From Salininema proteolyticum (GTDB lineage: Bacteria > Actinomycetota > Actinomycetes > Mycobacteriales > Micromonosporaceae), in NCBI RefSeq assembly GCF_042685645.1, contig NZ_JBHUNX010000001.1, positions 4,030,001-4,094,000 on the forward strand: a DNA stretch of 64,000 bases. Direction: 5' to 3'. Numbering within the stretch: the stretch's first letter is position 1; the number at the start of each line of letters is the position of its first letter. A program made the position numbers and the translations under genes. Of the stretch, positions 42,012 to 51,384 are shown in pieces. The notes beneath the pieces are model-generated. The model saw only the letters and a program-made list of their open reading frames with translations. It was not told where the DNA came from and searched no databases.

Positions 42012-43613
42012 TCACCGCCCGTCTCCGGCCGCCGCGAGGCGAGGCTCTTCGACTGCGTCGGACAGGGGCGCGTCGGTGACACCGTCCCGACCGGCCTCGG
42101 TCTCGGCTTCAGTCTCAGCCCCGGTCTCAACGGCACCGTCCTTCGGAATCCAGTACAGGGCGAGGATTCCCGTCGCGGCGCACAGGATCACGGCCAGCCC
42201 GATCGACGCGTGCATCCCGGTCATGAACGCCTGCTTCGCCTGGTCCGCCACGGCCGACGCCACCCCGTCGGCCGCCAGGGTCTCGCCGAGAGTCGGGGCG
42301 ACATCCGGCCCGACCAGGCGGAACACCAATGCGGCGGTGGAGCCGAGGAGGGCGATGCCGAGCGCGGCGCCGATCTCGTTGGACGTCTCGGCGATGGCGG
42401 CTGCCGAACCGGCCCTCTCGGACGGGACGGCGGCGACCGCCGTGTCGGCCACCAGCGCGAAGGAGATCCCGTACCCGAACCCGGCCACGACCGTGGAGGC
42501 GATGAACCAGCCGATGCCGCCGGACTCCGTGGTGGCCAACAGAAGCGCCAGTCCGCCGGCGATGGTGAAGAGGCAGGTGGCGATGGAGGCCCGCTTCCCG
42601 ATGCGCTCGGAGAGGGCGGGGGTGTACACGCACATCGCGATCAGCACGGCGGCGCCGGGAAGCGCCAGCAGGGCGGCGGTGAGCACCGGCAGGCCCAGGA
42701 CGGACTGCAGGTAGATCCCGGTGAGGTAGGCGCCGGCGGCCCATGCGACCAGGGACAGGGCGCCGATGATCACGGCCACGGCGAAGACGCGCTCCTTGAA
42801 CAACCGGACGTCGACCAGCGGGTTCTCGAGCCCGCTCTGGCGCCGCAGGAACCAGGTCAGCAGGATGACGCCCCCGACCCCGAAGGCCGCGACGGGCAGC
42901 GAGAACCCGTAGGCGGCCAGCTCCTTGACCGCGTAGACGGACATGAGGAGGCCACCGGAGGAGAGGACGATGCTCAACACGTCGACGCGTCCCGGCCGTT
43001 CGGGCCGGACCTCGCACAGCAACAGCGGAGCGGCGACCAGGAACACCGCCACCACGGGCAGGTTGATCAGGAAGACCGAGCCCCACTCGAAACGGTTGAG
43101 CAGGAAACCGCCGATGACGGGCCCCACCGCGAAACCGGCGGCGAAGGTGGCCGCGAAGATGCCGATGGCCCGGGCCCGCAGGCGCGGGTTGGGGAACAGC
43201 TCGCTGACCACCGCCATGGCCGAGGGCAGCAGCGTCGCCCCTCCCAGCCCCATCAGGAACCGCGCTCCGATGAGCATCTCGGGGGAGGTCGCGAACGCCC
43301 CGGCGGCCGAGGCCGCGCCGAACACCGCCGCTCCGGCGATGAGGAAGCGTCGGCGGCCGAAACGGTCGCCCAGGTTGCCGAAAGCGATCAGCAGGGAACC
43401 GACGATGAAGCCGTAGATGTCCAGAATCCACAGCGCCTGGTCCGCGGTCGGCCCCAAAGCCTCGGTGACCGACGGCATGGCCAGATAGAGGACGGAGCCG
43501 TCCATGGACACGAGGAGGACGGGGGCGAGGACGACGAGAAGGCCGATCCAGGCTCGGGCCGGGGCGCGGCCCTCGGCCGCCGAAGCGGCGCGGGCATCAG
43601 GTTTTTCGCTCAT
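42012..43613 (-). CDS. MFS drug exporter, DHA2 (EmrB/QacA) type
   Basis: A 533-aa transporter with 14 predicted helices. Family motifs are visible: ALWILDIYGFIVGSLLIAFGNLGDRFGRRR (motif A) and the motif-C-like helix FAATFAAGFAVGPVIGGFLL. It should use the proton gradient to expel drugs or dyes. The frame stays open far upstream (to 44672), but ATG at 43613 gives the normal N-terminus. It is divergent from an XRE-type regulator. The C-terminal 40 residues are an acidic, repetitive tail (VETGAETEAETEAG) not usual for the family. Confidence 0.9.
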   Translation of the reverse strand: MSEKPDARAASAAEGRAPARAWIGLLVVLAPVLLVSMDGSVLYLAMPSVTEALGPTADQALWILDIYGFIVGSLLIAFGNLGDRFGRRRFLIAGAAVFGAASAAGAFATSPEMLIGARFLMGLGGATLLPSAMAVVSELFPNPRLRARAIGIFAATFAAGFAVGPVIGGFLLNRFEWGSVFLINLPVVAVFLVAAPLLLCEVRPERPGRVDVLSIVLSSGGLLMSVYAVKELAAYGFSLPVAAFGVGGVILLTWFLRRQSGLENPLVDVRLFKERVFAVAVIIGALSLVAWAAGAYLTGIYLQSVLGLPVLTAALLALPGAAVLIAMCVYTPALSERIGKRASIATCLFTIAGGLALLLATTESGGIGWFIASTVVAGFGYGISFALVADTAVAAVPSERAGSAAAIAETSNEIGAALGIALLGSTAALVFRLVGPDVAPTLGETLAADGVASAVADQAKQAFMTGMHASIGLAVILCAATGILALYWIPKDGAVETGAETEAETEAGRDGVTDAPLSDAVEEPRLAAAGDGR

Positions 43614-43715
43614 GCCAACGATCTTCGCCGCGTTCCGGGACGGGTACCAGCCTCTGTCGTGGGTACACCTGACAGGTGCAGGCAGGCCGGACCGATCCGG
43701 CTTAGAGTGGGAAGC

Positions 43716-44555
43716 GTGAATATCGACAGCCTCGGAGCATTTCTCAAGAGCCGCCGCGACCGCGTCACGCCGGACGCCGTAGGGCTGCGTCCCTTCGGCA
43801 CCTCGCGTCGGGTGCCTGGACTTCGCCGCGAAGAGCTGGCGCAGCTGGCGGGCATGAGCGTCGGTTATTACACGCGTTTGGAGCAGGACCACCGCGGCAC
43901 CGCGTCCGACCAGGTACTGGACGCGCTCGCCCGTGTCCTGCGCCTGAGCGACGCCGAGGCGACGCACCTGCGGAACCTCTCCCGTCACCCCGCCGAGCCA
44001 CGGCTGCGGCGGCCCGAGCCCGAGACGCCCGACGCGCGCGTCATGACGCTCCTGCACTCCCTGCACGACAGCCTTCCGGCCGTCGTTCTGGGCCGCCGGG
44101 GCGACGTTCTGGCGTGGAACCGCGCGGGACATGCGCTCATGGCGGGCCACCTGAGCTTCCAGGCGCCGTTCGAAGAAGAGACGCGGCCGTCGATCCCGCA
44201 CATGTTCTTCCTGGACGAGCGGCACCGGAACCTGTACCGGAACTGGGAGGAGCTCGCCCACACGCACGCGGGGTACCTGCGTCTGACCGCTGGACGGTAC
44301 CCCACCGACGCCCGTCTGGCCGAGCTGATCGGCGGGCTGGCGATGCGCAGCCCGGACTTCACGTCGCTGTGGGCGACGGGGGACGTGGCCGACTGCACGG
44401 CCGGTCCGATGCGGTTGCGGCACCCGGAGATCGGGGATGTGGATCTGGAGTACCAGGTCTGGCTCCAGCCCGACTGCCCCGACCACCGCCTGGAGGTCTA
44501 CACGCCCGGGGATCCGGCGTCGAGCGATGCGTTGAAGCTCCTGGACAGCGTTTAG
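43716..44555 (+). CDS. XRE-type regulator with MmyB-like ligand domain
   Basis: A 279-aa regulator. Residues 5-75 form an XRE helix-turn-helix (LGAFLKSRRDRVTPDAVGL; VPGLRREELAQLAGMSVGYYTRLEQ). The rest is the MmyB-like PAS-type domain common in actinobacteria (LPAVVLGRRGDVLAWNRAGHALM), which is thought to bind fatty acids or other small ligands. GTG at 43716 follows GGGAAG. It is divergent from the drug exporter and is its probable repressor. Confidence 0.9.
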   Translation: MNIDSLGAFLKSRRDRVTPDAVGLRPFGTSRRVPGLRREELAQLAGMSVGYYTRLEQDHRGTASDQVLDALARVLRLSDAEATHLRNLSRHPAEPRLRRPEPETPDARVMTLLHSLHDSLPAVVLGRRGDVLAWNRAGHALMAGHLSFQAPFEEETRPSIPHMFFLDERHRNLYRNWEELAHTHAGYLRLTAGRYPTDARLAELIGGLAMRSPDFTSLWATGDVADCTAGPMRLRHPEIGDVDLEYQVWLQPDCPDHRLEVYTPGDPASSDALKLLDSV

Positions 44556-44678
44556 AAAGGCGTAAGGCCGGAACGCCGCCGATTCGCTGGGAGGTGTCGT
44601 TCCACAGCGCGCGTTGGTGTTCAGACTAAAACAAGTCCGACTTTCGAACCATGAGCGCATACTCGGTATCATGTCGGG

Positions 44679-45002
44679 ATGACCTCTCTTTTGAAACGCC
44701 CGGCCGTCTGGATCGCGGGCGTGTACGCACTACTCGTCATGTACGGCACCTACCTGGAGATCCGCGACGTCATCAACGGGCCCTACGCCATTTCGCCGGG
44801 CATGCACCTCTTCTTCGCCTGCTATCCGATTTCCGGCGTACTGGTGTCCCTGAGGAGCATGCTCGACATCAGCGTCCGGGGAACCGCTGACGCCATCGGG
44901 ACAATGCTGGTCGCCGGAGTGATACAGACCGTTCTCATCTACAGAATCACCGCGTTCTTCACAAGGCTCTTCCGCAGGAAGGACACGCAGAGGAGCGGCT
45001 GA
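44679..45002 (+). CDS. small membrane protein
   Basis: A 107-aa protein with three predicted helices (AVWIAGVYALLVMYGTYLEI; MHLFFACYPISGVLVSL; AIGTMLVAGVIQTVLIYRI) and a basic C-terminus (RLFRRKDTQRSG). It is not recognised. A TATCATG element 11 nt before the ATG may be the -10 of a leaderless mRNA. Confidence 0.6.
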   Translation: MTSLLKRPAVWIAGVYALLVMYGTYLEIRDVINGPYAISPGMHLFFACYPISGVLVSLRSMLDISVRGTADAIGTMLVAGVIQTVLIYRITAFFTRLFRRKDTQRSG

Positions 45003-45146
45003 ACCGTCGGTGGGAAGGGAACCAGGCGTACGCTCCCCGACAGGGCGTCCACACCTCGCCGAATCGGAGCCCGCAGTTAAAGGGAGAACCGCACATCGCT
45101 CCGACTTGAACCGAGCCGGGGGAGTTCATCCGATACCGTGCTCCGT

Positions 45147-45371
45147 ATGCGACAACTGCTAACCTTCGTCCGCGGACTATTCGTCCTGATATCCATCGCA
45201 TCGGTTCTCCTGGCATTGTGGAACGGCCTCTTCGCTTCATACGGCGACGGTCCGCTGACGTTCTCAATGGCAAACCCTGAATCCTCGAGCTTCATCTGGT
45301 TGGCGGTCGCTGCGGCACTGGTCTCGTTGGCCATCAGTCCAATGCTGCCGCGTCCGACCGACGACGGCTGA
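45147..45371 (+). CDS. small two-helix membrane protein
   Basis: A 74-aa protein with two membrane helices (FVRGLFVLISIASVLLALW; FIWLAVAAALVSLAISPML) and a short acidic end. A GTG at 45138 would add three residues. No ribosome site is seen. The codon use fits a real gene, but support is limited to that and the helices. Confidence 0.5.
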   Translation: MRQLLTFVRGLFVLISIASVLLALWNGLFASYGDGPLTFSMANPESSSFIWLAVAAALVSLAISPMLPRPTDDG

Positions 45372-45562
45372 CACGTCCTCGACGCACCTAGAGAATGCCC
45401 GCCCGTAGTGCCGGATAACCGTCAGCCCCTTGCCCATCGGCGATGTCTGAAACCTAATTCCCCTGACGGATCTCGCGATGGTGCGCCGCAGGGGAAATTC
45501 CGCTATGGTGCGAGAGAGGATGGGCCGTCCGAGCCCCTCGCCCTCGAGAACAAGGGACCGCC

Positions 45563-46291
45563 ATGCCCGACCACTTCCTTCCCTCAGTCCTCCTGGCCTT
45601 GGTCACCGTCCTTATAAGCCTGGCCGTCATATGGACGGTCGCCTGGTTCTTCGCCAAGGTCGTCCGCTGGCCCTCTCAGAAATCCGTCACGGCCTGGGTC
45701 CGTCGGGCCGAACACAATCCGAACGCCTCAGGGCCGGCCACGCCCCGGTTCATCATCCTTATGCTCGGCCTCTTCCTGCCGGCGTTCCTCGGGTTCGGCA
45801 TCTCCTTGAGATTCAACGGACCCGACCCAATACCCGAGTACATCGGCGTCGTGATCGAAGAGGGGCCCTGCCACAGCGGCGCATGGGAATTGTGGTGGCT
45901 GCACCGGTGCGAGGCGACCGTCGCAGTCGACGACGGGGTGCCGACCTCCCAAGGTGACAACGGGTCCGGTGCGCCCGGTACTCGGGATGACAGAGAATCC
46001 GGCACTCAGACCGCACGGGGCGACAGTGAACCCGGTGCCCCGGCCGAGCCGGTGACGGTCACGCTCCTGTCCCGCCATCCCGTCGCCGTCGGCGACATGG
46101 TGGGCCTGGAGATCCGGGTCGACGAGGACTCGTGGGACCCCGTCGGCTACGAATGGGACCTCATGAGCGAGTCCGATCGGCCGTCCCTCTTCTGGGGAGC
46201 CCTCGCCGGCTGGCTGATCGCGCTGGCGCTGTCCTTCCAGGCCGGGCTCTGGTGGAAGTACTCGCGCCCGCGCCCCTCCCGCCCGGTGTAG
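45563..46291 (+). CDS. unknown membrane protein with extracytoplasmic domain
   Basis: A 242-aa protein with two N-terminal helices (VLLALVTVLISLAVIWTVAWFF; FIILMLGLFLPAFLGFGISL), an exported acidic domain with two Cys (EEGPCHSGAWELWWLHRCEATV) and a last helix (WGALAGWLIALALSFQAGLWW). The loop between contains degenerate Gly/Ser/Thr/Asp repeats (about 128-155). The layout resembles small actinobacterial membrane proteins of unknown role (DUF6346-like). A weak palindrome at 46298-46318 follows. Confidence 0.6.
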   Translation: MPDHFLPSVLLALVTVLISLAVIWTVAWFFAKVVRWPSQKSVTAWVRRAEHNPNASGPATPRFIILMLGLFLPAFLGFGISLRFNGPDPIPEYIGVVIEEGPCHSGAWELWWLHRCEATVAVDDGVPTSQGDNGSGAPGTRDDRESGTQTARGDSEPGAPAEPVTVTLLSRHPVAVGDMVGLEIRVDEDSWDPVGYEWDLMSESDRPSLFWGALAGWLIALALSFQAGLWWKYSRPRPSRPV

Positions 46292-46505
46292 GGCCCACCG
46301 CCGTGACATGTCAGGCGGCTGCGCACCTATAGGTCCCCATTGGTTCTCTTACCGGTACCGGTCCACGCGCAAGGACATGAAAGTGCCGCCCGCAAGGGAA
46401 TCTCGAAAAATCACGCGCAAGCCGTAACCCGCCCGCAACGGCCCTCGTTGTATACGAAGAACGCAGTCGGGTGGCGCGGCGGAACCTCCCCGCCGCGCTC
46501 CCACA

Positions 46506-46539
46506 GATCCGGACGTGACACTCTCGCGTCATCCGGCTC
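46506..46539 (-). ncRNA. group II intron domain V
   Basis: The 34-nt motif starts GAGCCGGA on the minus strand, folds into an 8-bp lower stem, a 2-nt CG bulge, and a 6-bp upper stem capped by a GAGA tetraloop. The AGC catalytic triad is present. It ends 12 nt past the maturase stop. Confidence 0.85.
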
Positions 46540-46551
46540 CTGCAACACCGG

Positions 46552-47823
46552 TCAGCGTGCCATTCTCGTCACCCAACGCCAATGCTCGAAATAGGCGGGG
46601 TACTCCTCGACGACTTGACACCAGCGGCGGATAAACCGCTTCCAGCTCCGAAACCGTCGATACTTTTTCCTCACCCACTTCGCCAGCATCGCGTTCAACT
46701 GTCCCAGAAGCGGATAGAGCTCGGAGCGACCGAATGACCCGTAATAGTTCATCCAGCCCCGAACGATCGGGTTGACCAACCGGGCGATCTCATCGAACCC
46801 CCGATCGGTTCGCCTGCCGATCCGCCAAGACCGCATCACCTGCGACATCCGTTTACGCGCCGCTCTACTGACAGCAGGCGAAAACGTCGTCATCCGCTCC
46901 CCGTCCCGGCGCCATCCTCCCGGCCTGCACCGGAAATCGAACCCCAGGAAAGTAAACGACCGCGGGCCACTCCATCGAACGTCGCGGTCATTTCCGCAGT
47001 AGACGATACGAGTCTTCTCCGGATGGAGCCGCAAACCCACCTCGGTCATCCTCACCTCCAGCGAAGCCAGGACTTTCTCCGCCTGACGCTGCGAAACGCA
47101 GTGAATCACCACGTCATCGGCGTAACGCTCGAACATGACCATCGGATGGGCACGTTCCAGCCAGGAATCCAGCGCCCAGTGCAGGAACAGGTTCGCCAAC
47201 ACCGGCGAGACCGGTCCCCCTTGCGCCAGCCCCCGTTCACGCGGTGCAACATCCCCGTCGGCATCGATGACCTCGCAGGCCAGCCAGCGGCGCACATAAA
47301 GCACCACCCAAGACGGAAGCCCAAGGGCCTCCACCGCCTTCACCAGCAGGTTCCAGTCCACCTCGTCGAAGAACGAGGCGATATCAACATCGACCACCCA
47401 AGACCGTGACCAGCACCGATCCCGGCAAACCTTCACGGCCTCCTTCGCTGAACGGCCCGGTCGAAACCCGTAGGAGTCGGAGTGAAACAGAGGTTCCACC
47501 ACCTCCTCAACACGCTTCGCCACCACCGTCTGAGCGATCCTGTCGGCCACAACAGGTATGCCGAGAACCCGCCGACCACTGCCTGCGGGCTTCGGTATGG
47601 ACACCGACCGAACCGGCTTAGGGAAATACGATCCCGACGCCATGCGATTCCAGATCTTGTACAGGCCTCCCTGCAGTGTCTTCGCATCACGACCGAAATC
47701 GTCGATCCCCACGCCGTCGGCTCCGGCGGCTCCGCCGTTACGGGCCACCGCCAACCAGGCGGCCCATACCTCCTCCCGGGACACGTCAAAAGGCTTCCCG
47801 GTCGCTGACCGTGATTCACTCAC
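46552..47823 (-). CDS. group II intron reverse transcriptase/maturase
   Basis: A 423-aa protein with the RT fingers/palm blocks (VSIPKPAGSGRRVLGIPVVADRIAQ; DSYGFRPGRSAKEAV; VDVDIASFFDEVDW), the active site YADD at about 234-237, and a maturase X domain at about 330-423 (IVRGWMNYYGSFGRSELYPLL). No HNH endonuclease domain follows, as in class C and some other compact introns. GTG at 47823 has GGAGG 6-7 nt before it. The gene is intact, so the intron may be mobile. Confidence 0.93.
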   Translation of the reverse strand: MSESRSATGKPFDVSREEVWAAWLAVARNGGAAGADGVGIDDFGRDAKTLQGGLYKIWNRMASGSYFPKPVRSVSIPKPAGSGRRVLGIPVVADRIAQTVVAKRVEEVVEPLFHSDSYGFRPGRSAKEAVKVCRDRCWSRSWVVDVDIASFFDEVDWNLLVKAVEALGLPSWVVLYVRRWLACEVIDADGDVAPRERGLAQGGPVSPVLANLFLHWALDSWLERAHPMVMFERYADDVVIHCVSQRQAEKVLASLEVRMTEVGLRLHPEKTRIVYCGNDRDVRWSGPRSFTFLGFDFRCRPGGWRRDGERMTTFSPAVSRAARKRMSQVMRSWRIGRRTDRGFDEIARLVNPIVRGWMNYYGSFGRSELYPLLGQLNAMLAKWVRKKYRRFRSWKRFIRRWCQVVEEYPAYFEHWRWVTRMAR

Positions 47824-48455
47824 GGGGTTCCTCCCATCGCTGGTTGACCCAGTAATCTGAATCTGTATTGCCGGTCCCCTTCGCTCCACTCCCACCGCGC
47901 CAGCAAGAGGTTCGCCACTACTACGAGACCGTCCGCAATCCCCTGCCCGCATCGGTACTCGATTCCTCGCCGGCTAAGGCTCGGAACACTCCCTTCGCAT
48001 CGAGCGAGGATCTTCCCACGTTCCATGCAGCCGCAGCAGACTGCGTTCACGCCCCCTTTACGCCGGATGCCGCCTGGCCAGTAAACGGGTTTCTGCCAGA
48101 CTCCTCCCAGCCTCTTTTCGACAGGCCGGTTTTGACATCAGTTCAACGCTTTTCGACGCTTCAAACAGGGCCCCAGCCAGAGTCTCTGACACTGGATTTC
48201 ACGCAACGTCTCCGCAGTCCCCACCTGACAGCTCAACGCTGCCTTCTAAACGTATCGCTCACCACAGTCCCGTTACCGGTCATGCAGCATACGCCGGTTT
48301 GAGACCCCCTCCCGAAAGGCGATCTCGGAGGGCCAACCTCCATCAGCTACACAGCACCTCGAAAACAGTTACATCACCACCTTCGAGTCCGTGGCACACC
48401 GAAAAGGGCGCCCAGGCCCTATGTCACCAAACATACCTGGACGCCCGCACCAAAA

Positions 48456-48472
48456 AGCCTGCGCAGCAGGCT
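48456..48472 (-). terminator. terminator-like hairpin at the intron 5' junction
   Basis: AGCCTGC (48456-48462) pairs with GCAGGCT (48466-48472) around a 3-nt loop; on the minus strand TTTTTG follows, then the intron GTGCG. This is the target layout of class C group II introns. Confidence 0.65.
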
Positions 48473-48493
48473 AGAAAGCGGATCGATCGTACC

Positions 48494-49366
48494 ATGAACG
48501 AGACCCTAGTGGCTGCATGCCGCGACCTCCCCGTCGACGGCCGAGCCGGAACCTTCCTCTTCGCCCTCAGCACCTACGCCGATGCCGAGGGCCGCGTCCC
48601 CCGCACACCGAACTCGCTGCTGGCGAAGGCCGCCCGCATGTCCGTGCGCACATTGCAGCGGGCCGTCGCCGACCTCGTCGAGGCCGGACTCATCGTCCGC
48701 CACCGACGCCACAACCGGCCGAACGCCTTCACCCTCCTGATGGACAAGATCCTGGGTCGGCACAGGCCACTCGGCAGGACGGCGACCGGGCCAGTCCCAG
48801 CCGTCGAATCCGGCGAACAGGCTATTCCGCGCCAGCCGACAGTCGACAAGTCGAACGACGCCCCTGCCGCCGAAAGGCACGCCGAACCGAGCGATTCCCC
48901 TGCGGCGTTGGGCATTGGGGACGAACCGGAATCAGCGCACCGCACGCACTCCGAAGCCACACTCCTGCTCGGTGAGCGGTGGGAGATCCGGGGCGACGGG
49001 CTGAACCGCCTCGCGGCGCTCGTAGAGCCCCTCACGGAGGCGGGATGGACGGCGGCGGCCCTCGCCAAGGCCGTCGGGGAACGCACCGACGACGTCAAGC
49101 ATCCCTTCGGCGTCCTTAAGCACCGGATGGGCCTGATCGCCAAGAGGCGGCCTCCGCGCGGCGACGGCGAAACGCCTCGGAGGCGGTACACGTGCTGGAC
49201 CTGCGGTGTTCCCACCGAGGAGGCGTCGCACAAATGCCGTGGCTGTGCGGAGGAACGCCCCGAACGGAAGAAGCCCGGCAGCAGGCGAGTCCACTGGCGC
49301 GAGATCGCCGATGCCATCAACTCCGTCGCCGACGACAGATCCGCCTTCCCCGACGAGGACCGTTAG
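48494..49366 (+). CDS. HTH protein with zinc ribbon, replication-initiator-like
   Basis: A 290-aa protein. The N-terminal about 80 residues are a winged helix (FLFALSTYADAEGRVPRTPNSLLAKAARMSVRTLQRAVADLVEAGLIVRHRR) of the HTH_36 kind, seen in phage and plasmid initiators and actinobacterial mobile elements. A disordered linker (about 90-150) leads to a helical section and a C-terminal zinc ribbon (CWTCGVPTEEASHKCRGC). ATG at 48494 has only a weak ribosome site. The intron has inserted 44 nt upstream and may have separated the gene from its promoter. Confidence 0.75.
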   Translation: MNETLVAACRDLPVDGRAGTFLFALSTYADAEGRVPRTPNSLLAKAARMSVRTLQRAVADLVEAGLIVRHRRHNRPNAFTLLMDKILGRHRPLGRTATGPVPAVESGEQAIPRQPTVDKSNDAPAAERHAEPSDSPAALGIGDEPESAHRTHSEATLLLGERWEIRGDGLNRLAALVEPLTEAGWTAAALAKAVGERTDDVKHPFGVLKHRMGLIAKRRPPRGDGETPRRRYTCWTCGVPTEEASHKCRGCAEERPERKKPGSRRVHWREIADAINSVADDRSAFPDEDR

Positions 49367-49375
49367 GCCCGTCGA

Positions 49376-49828
49376 TCACAGGGCGAGCTTATAACCCTCG
49401 TGGGTGGCCTCGAAGCCCAGGCGGTCGTAGAAGCGGTGGGCGTCCGACCGCTTCTTGTCGGACGTCAGTTGGACCAGGACGCAGCCGCGTCGGCGCGCCT
49501 CGTCCACGGCCCAGCGGATGAGCGTACCGCCCAAGCCTTGGCCCCGCGCCGTGCCGGCGACGCGCACGCCCTCGATCTGCGCTCGCAGGGCTCCGCCCCG
49601 GGACATGCCCGGCAGGAAGGAGAGCTGGAGCGTACCGACGATCTCGCCGTCCCGTTCGGCCACGGCCAGGAACTCCGAGGGGTCGGAGTCGATCGCCGCG
49701 AAGGCGGACCGGTAGGCGCTCAGGTCGTCCGGGGACTCCCGCGTCGAGCCGATCGCGTCATCGGTCAGCATGGCGACGATAGGGGCGATGTCGGCCTCCA
49801 CGGCGCGGCGGATGTCGATGTCGGTCAT
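49376..49828 (-). CDS. GNAT-family N-acetyltransferase
   Basis: A 150-aa acetyltransferase with the acetyl-CoA motif A (VAGTARGQGLGGTLIRWAVDEARRRGC) and motif B (SDAHRFYDRLGFEATHEGYKL). The substrate, protein or small molecule, is unknown. GGAG lies 5 nt before the ATG. The gene ends 9 nt from the stop of the convergent HTH gene. Confidence 0.9.
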   Translation of the reverse strand: MTDIDIRRAVEADIAPIVAMLTDDAIGSTRESPDDLSAYRSAFAAIDSDPSEFLAVAERDGEIVGTLQLSFLPGMSRGGALRAQIEGVRVAGTARGQGLGGTLIRWAVDEARRRGCVLVQLTSDKKRSDAHRFYDRLGFEATHEGYKLAL

Positions 49829-50243
49829 GGGTTCTCCTTCTTGCGGGCCGCCCGCCGGCGAGGGGCTCCCGTGGTGTTCGTAGCCGCCGGAAGAAGTCAG
49901 GTTGGGCTCGACCTTCCCGACCGTTCACGACGGGCCTTCAGAGGGGATTGTATATCGCACCCCCGCAGCTGTATTCGTGAGAATTCAGAAACGAGACGGG
50001 GTGAAGCGACGCGGCGCGACTGCTCGCAGGTCCTCGCAGAGATGGCCGCCGCCCCCCAGAGGGCCAAGAGGTCCTTCCACCCGATTTCGAACCAATGGAG
50101 TCGGTTCCCGGCACTTCAACCCTCTAGAACTAAAGCCCCCTGTTAATCGAACCGGCAATCCGCGCCAGTCGTTCACCTCTTTATACTAGAAAATTCTTCT
50201 ATAAGATATCGTCATCGCAGGTACGTCACCCTACGATCGAAAC
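49829..50243. other. gap with an AT-rich island
   Basis: No gene is supported. The stretch 50170-50215 is unusually AT-rich for this window and includes an imperfect dyad around TAGAAAATTCTTCTATA; with TACGAT about 10 nt before the next ATG it probably holds that gene's promoter. Confidence 0.4.
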
Positions 50244-50699
50244 ATGCTCCTCCGTGTCCACCCTTCGCGGATCCAGCTTCGCTATTACTGCGTCGAGACC
50301 ACCTGGTTCGGAAGGAGAACCACAGCGGCCTACCGCGAAGCCCGCCGTCCGGCCAAGGGCGCTCCCCCGATCGAGCACCGCTTCAAATGCCCCCACTGCC
50401 GCCGCCCCGTCGCCTTCGCCGTCCGAAGCGTACGAGCCGCGAAGACCCGCAAGATCGGCCTGGCGTTGCTGGCGACCGCCGCCGCCACCGTCGACCTCCT
50501 CGTCCTGGCCGAGATGGAGTACAACGACGGAATCGGCATCTGGACCGCCTTCATGGCCCTCATCGCCGCTGCCGTCTGGGCCACGGGAAAGGCGGTGCTC
50601 TATGACGGAGTCACGCGACGCCCCGGATCTGCGCATCGCGTTCACGTCCGCCCCGTCTATGACCAGAAACTGCAGGGCCTCGGGCTCATCGACATGTGA
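50244..50699 (+). CDS. membrane protein with zinc-ribbon motif
   Basis: A 151-aa protein. The N-terminal part is basic and carries half of a zinc ribbon (FKCPHCRRPVAF); the other Cys pair is missing. Two helices follow (TRKIGLALLATAAATVDLLVLAEM; GIWTAFMALIAAAVWATGKAVL). No family is recognised. The ATG at 50244 has no ribosome site, and a -10-like element close by suggests a leaderless mRNA. Confidence 0.6.
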   Translation: MLLRVHPSRIQLRYYCVETTWFGRRTTAAYREARRPAKGAPPIEHRFKCPHCRRPVAFAVRSVRAAKTRKIGLALLATAAATVDLLVLAEMEYNDGIGIWTAFMALIAAAVWATGKAVLYDGVTRRPGSAHRVHVRPVYDQKLQGLGLIDM

Positions 50700-50905
50700 A
50701 CGGGCCGTCGGAGGGCCACCGGACCGACACGTCGAAACCCCGACTTTCGCCATGTTCACCGTCCCTTCCGGCACCCGCTCACCCCCGTTTCCCCCAATCG
50801 AATCGGTTTCTCTTGCCTCGCAATGATTTGGGGTTTGCCTTCGTCGCATTTGGGTGAGATTCTCGACTGGTCGAACCCCATCGATCCCCAGGAGAGACCT
50901 TGACG

Positions 50906-51271
50906 ATGAAGAAACGCCTACTGATCGCCCTCGCCGCCGTCGGCGCGATGATCGCGCTCGCCGGCGCACCCGCCACCGCCGTGGAACCGACCCGGTCGAC
51001 GACTGACTCCTCCGACGTCGCCCCGAATCTCACCCAGTGCTCCTACGAAGTGATCTCCAGCGGACTGAACTTCCGCACTCGGCCCGACACCTCGGCGCCC
51101 AGCGAGTTCTACGCCTCGAAGGGATTCACCATCCACGGGTACTGCGAGTCCGTCTCCGGCGGAACCTACACCGACTGCACCGGAGGCAGCAGCACCTACT
51201 GGAGGGAGTCCAAGTCCGGGTGGTACTTCGCCCGGGAATGCGTCAAGTTCCTCGGCACCGGCTGGAAATAG
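50906..51271 (+). CDS. secreted SH3-like domain protein
   Basis: A 121-aa secreted protein: signal peptide (RLLIALAAVGAMIALAGAPATA) and a C-terminal bacterial SH3-like domain (YEVISSGLNFRTRPDTSAPSEFYASKGF; SGWYFARECVKF) with four Cys, probably two disulfides. Such domains bind cell-wall peptides or act as secreted inhibitors. GGAGAG at 50891 is 9 nt from ATG 50906; a TTG at 50900 is in frame but too close to it. Confidence 0.82.
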   Translation: MKKRLLIALAAVGAMIALAGAPATAVEPTRSTTDSSDVAPNLTQCSYEVISSGLNFRTRPDTSAPSEFYASKGFTIHGYCESVSGGTYTDCTGGSSTYWRESKSGWYFARECVKFLGTGWK

Positions 51272-51321
51272 CCCGCACAGATGCCCAGGCCATGACACTC
51301 CATAGGTGAGATCCGGAGTCC

Positions 51322-51339
51322 GCCCGCACCGCGGCGGGC
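51322..51339 (+). terminator. terminator after the SH3-like gene
   Basis: GCCCGC (51322-51327) pairs with GCGGGC (51334-51339); a short T-rich run follows. Confidence 0.6.
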
Positions 51340-51384
51340 TCCTTTGCGTCAGAGCACAAGTATTGAGCGACTTCGCGACATCCG

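Larger units (their letters stand above)
46465..48450 (-). mobile_element. group II intron with maturase
   Basis: On the minus strand the intron starts at about 48450 with GTGCG, the group II 5' consensus, followed by a good first helix (GGGCGTCCAGG with GCCTGGGCGCCC). The maturase gene (47823-46552) lies inside, and a well-formed domain V (46539-46506) and a GC-rich domain VI-like stem come after it. The 3' end is near 46465. The length of about 2 kb is normal. Just 5' of the intron is a hairpin plus T-run, the preferred target of class C introns. The intron sits in the 5' leader of the HTH gene at 48494. Confidence 0.8.

Noticed and set aside
43614..44672. Upstream extension of the drug-exporter frame
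   Set aside because: It is antisense to the XRE-type regulator, and the exporter has a normal N-terminus at 43613.
49829..50243. A plus-strand frame (49400-50146) antisense to the GNAT gene and into the gap
   Set aside because: The GNAT motifs are clear on the minus strand; the rest of the frame has no coding character.
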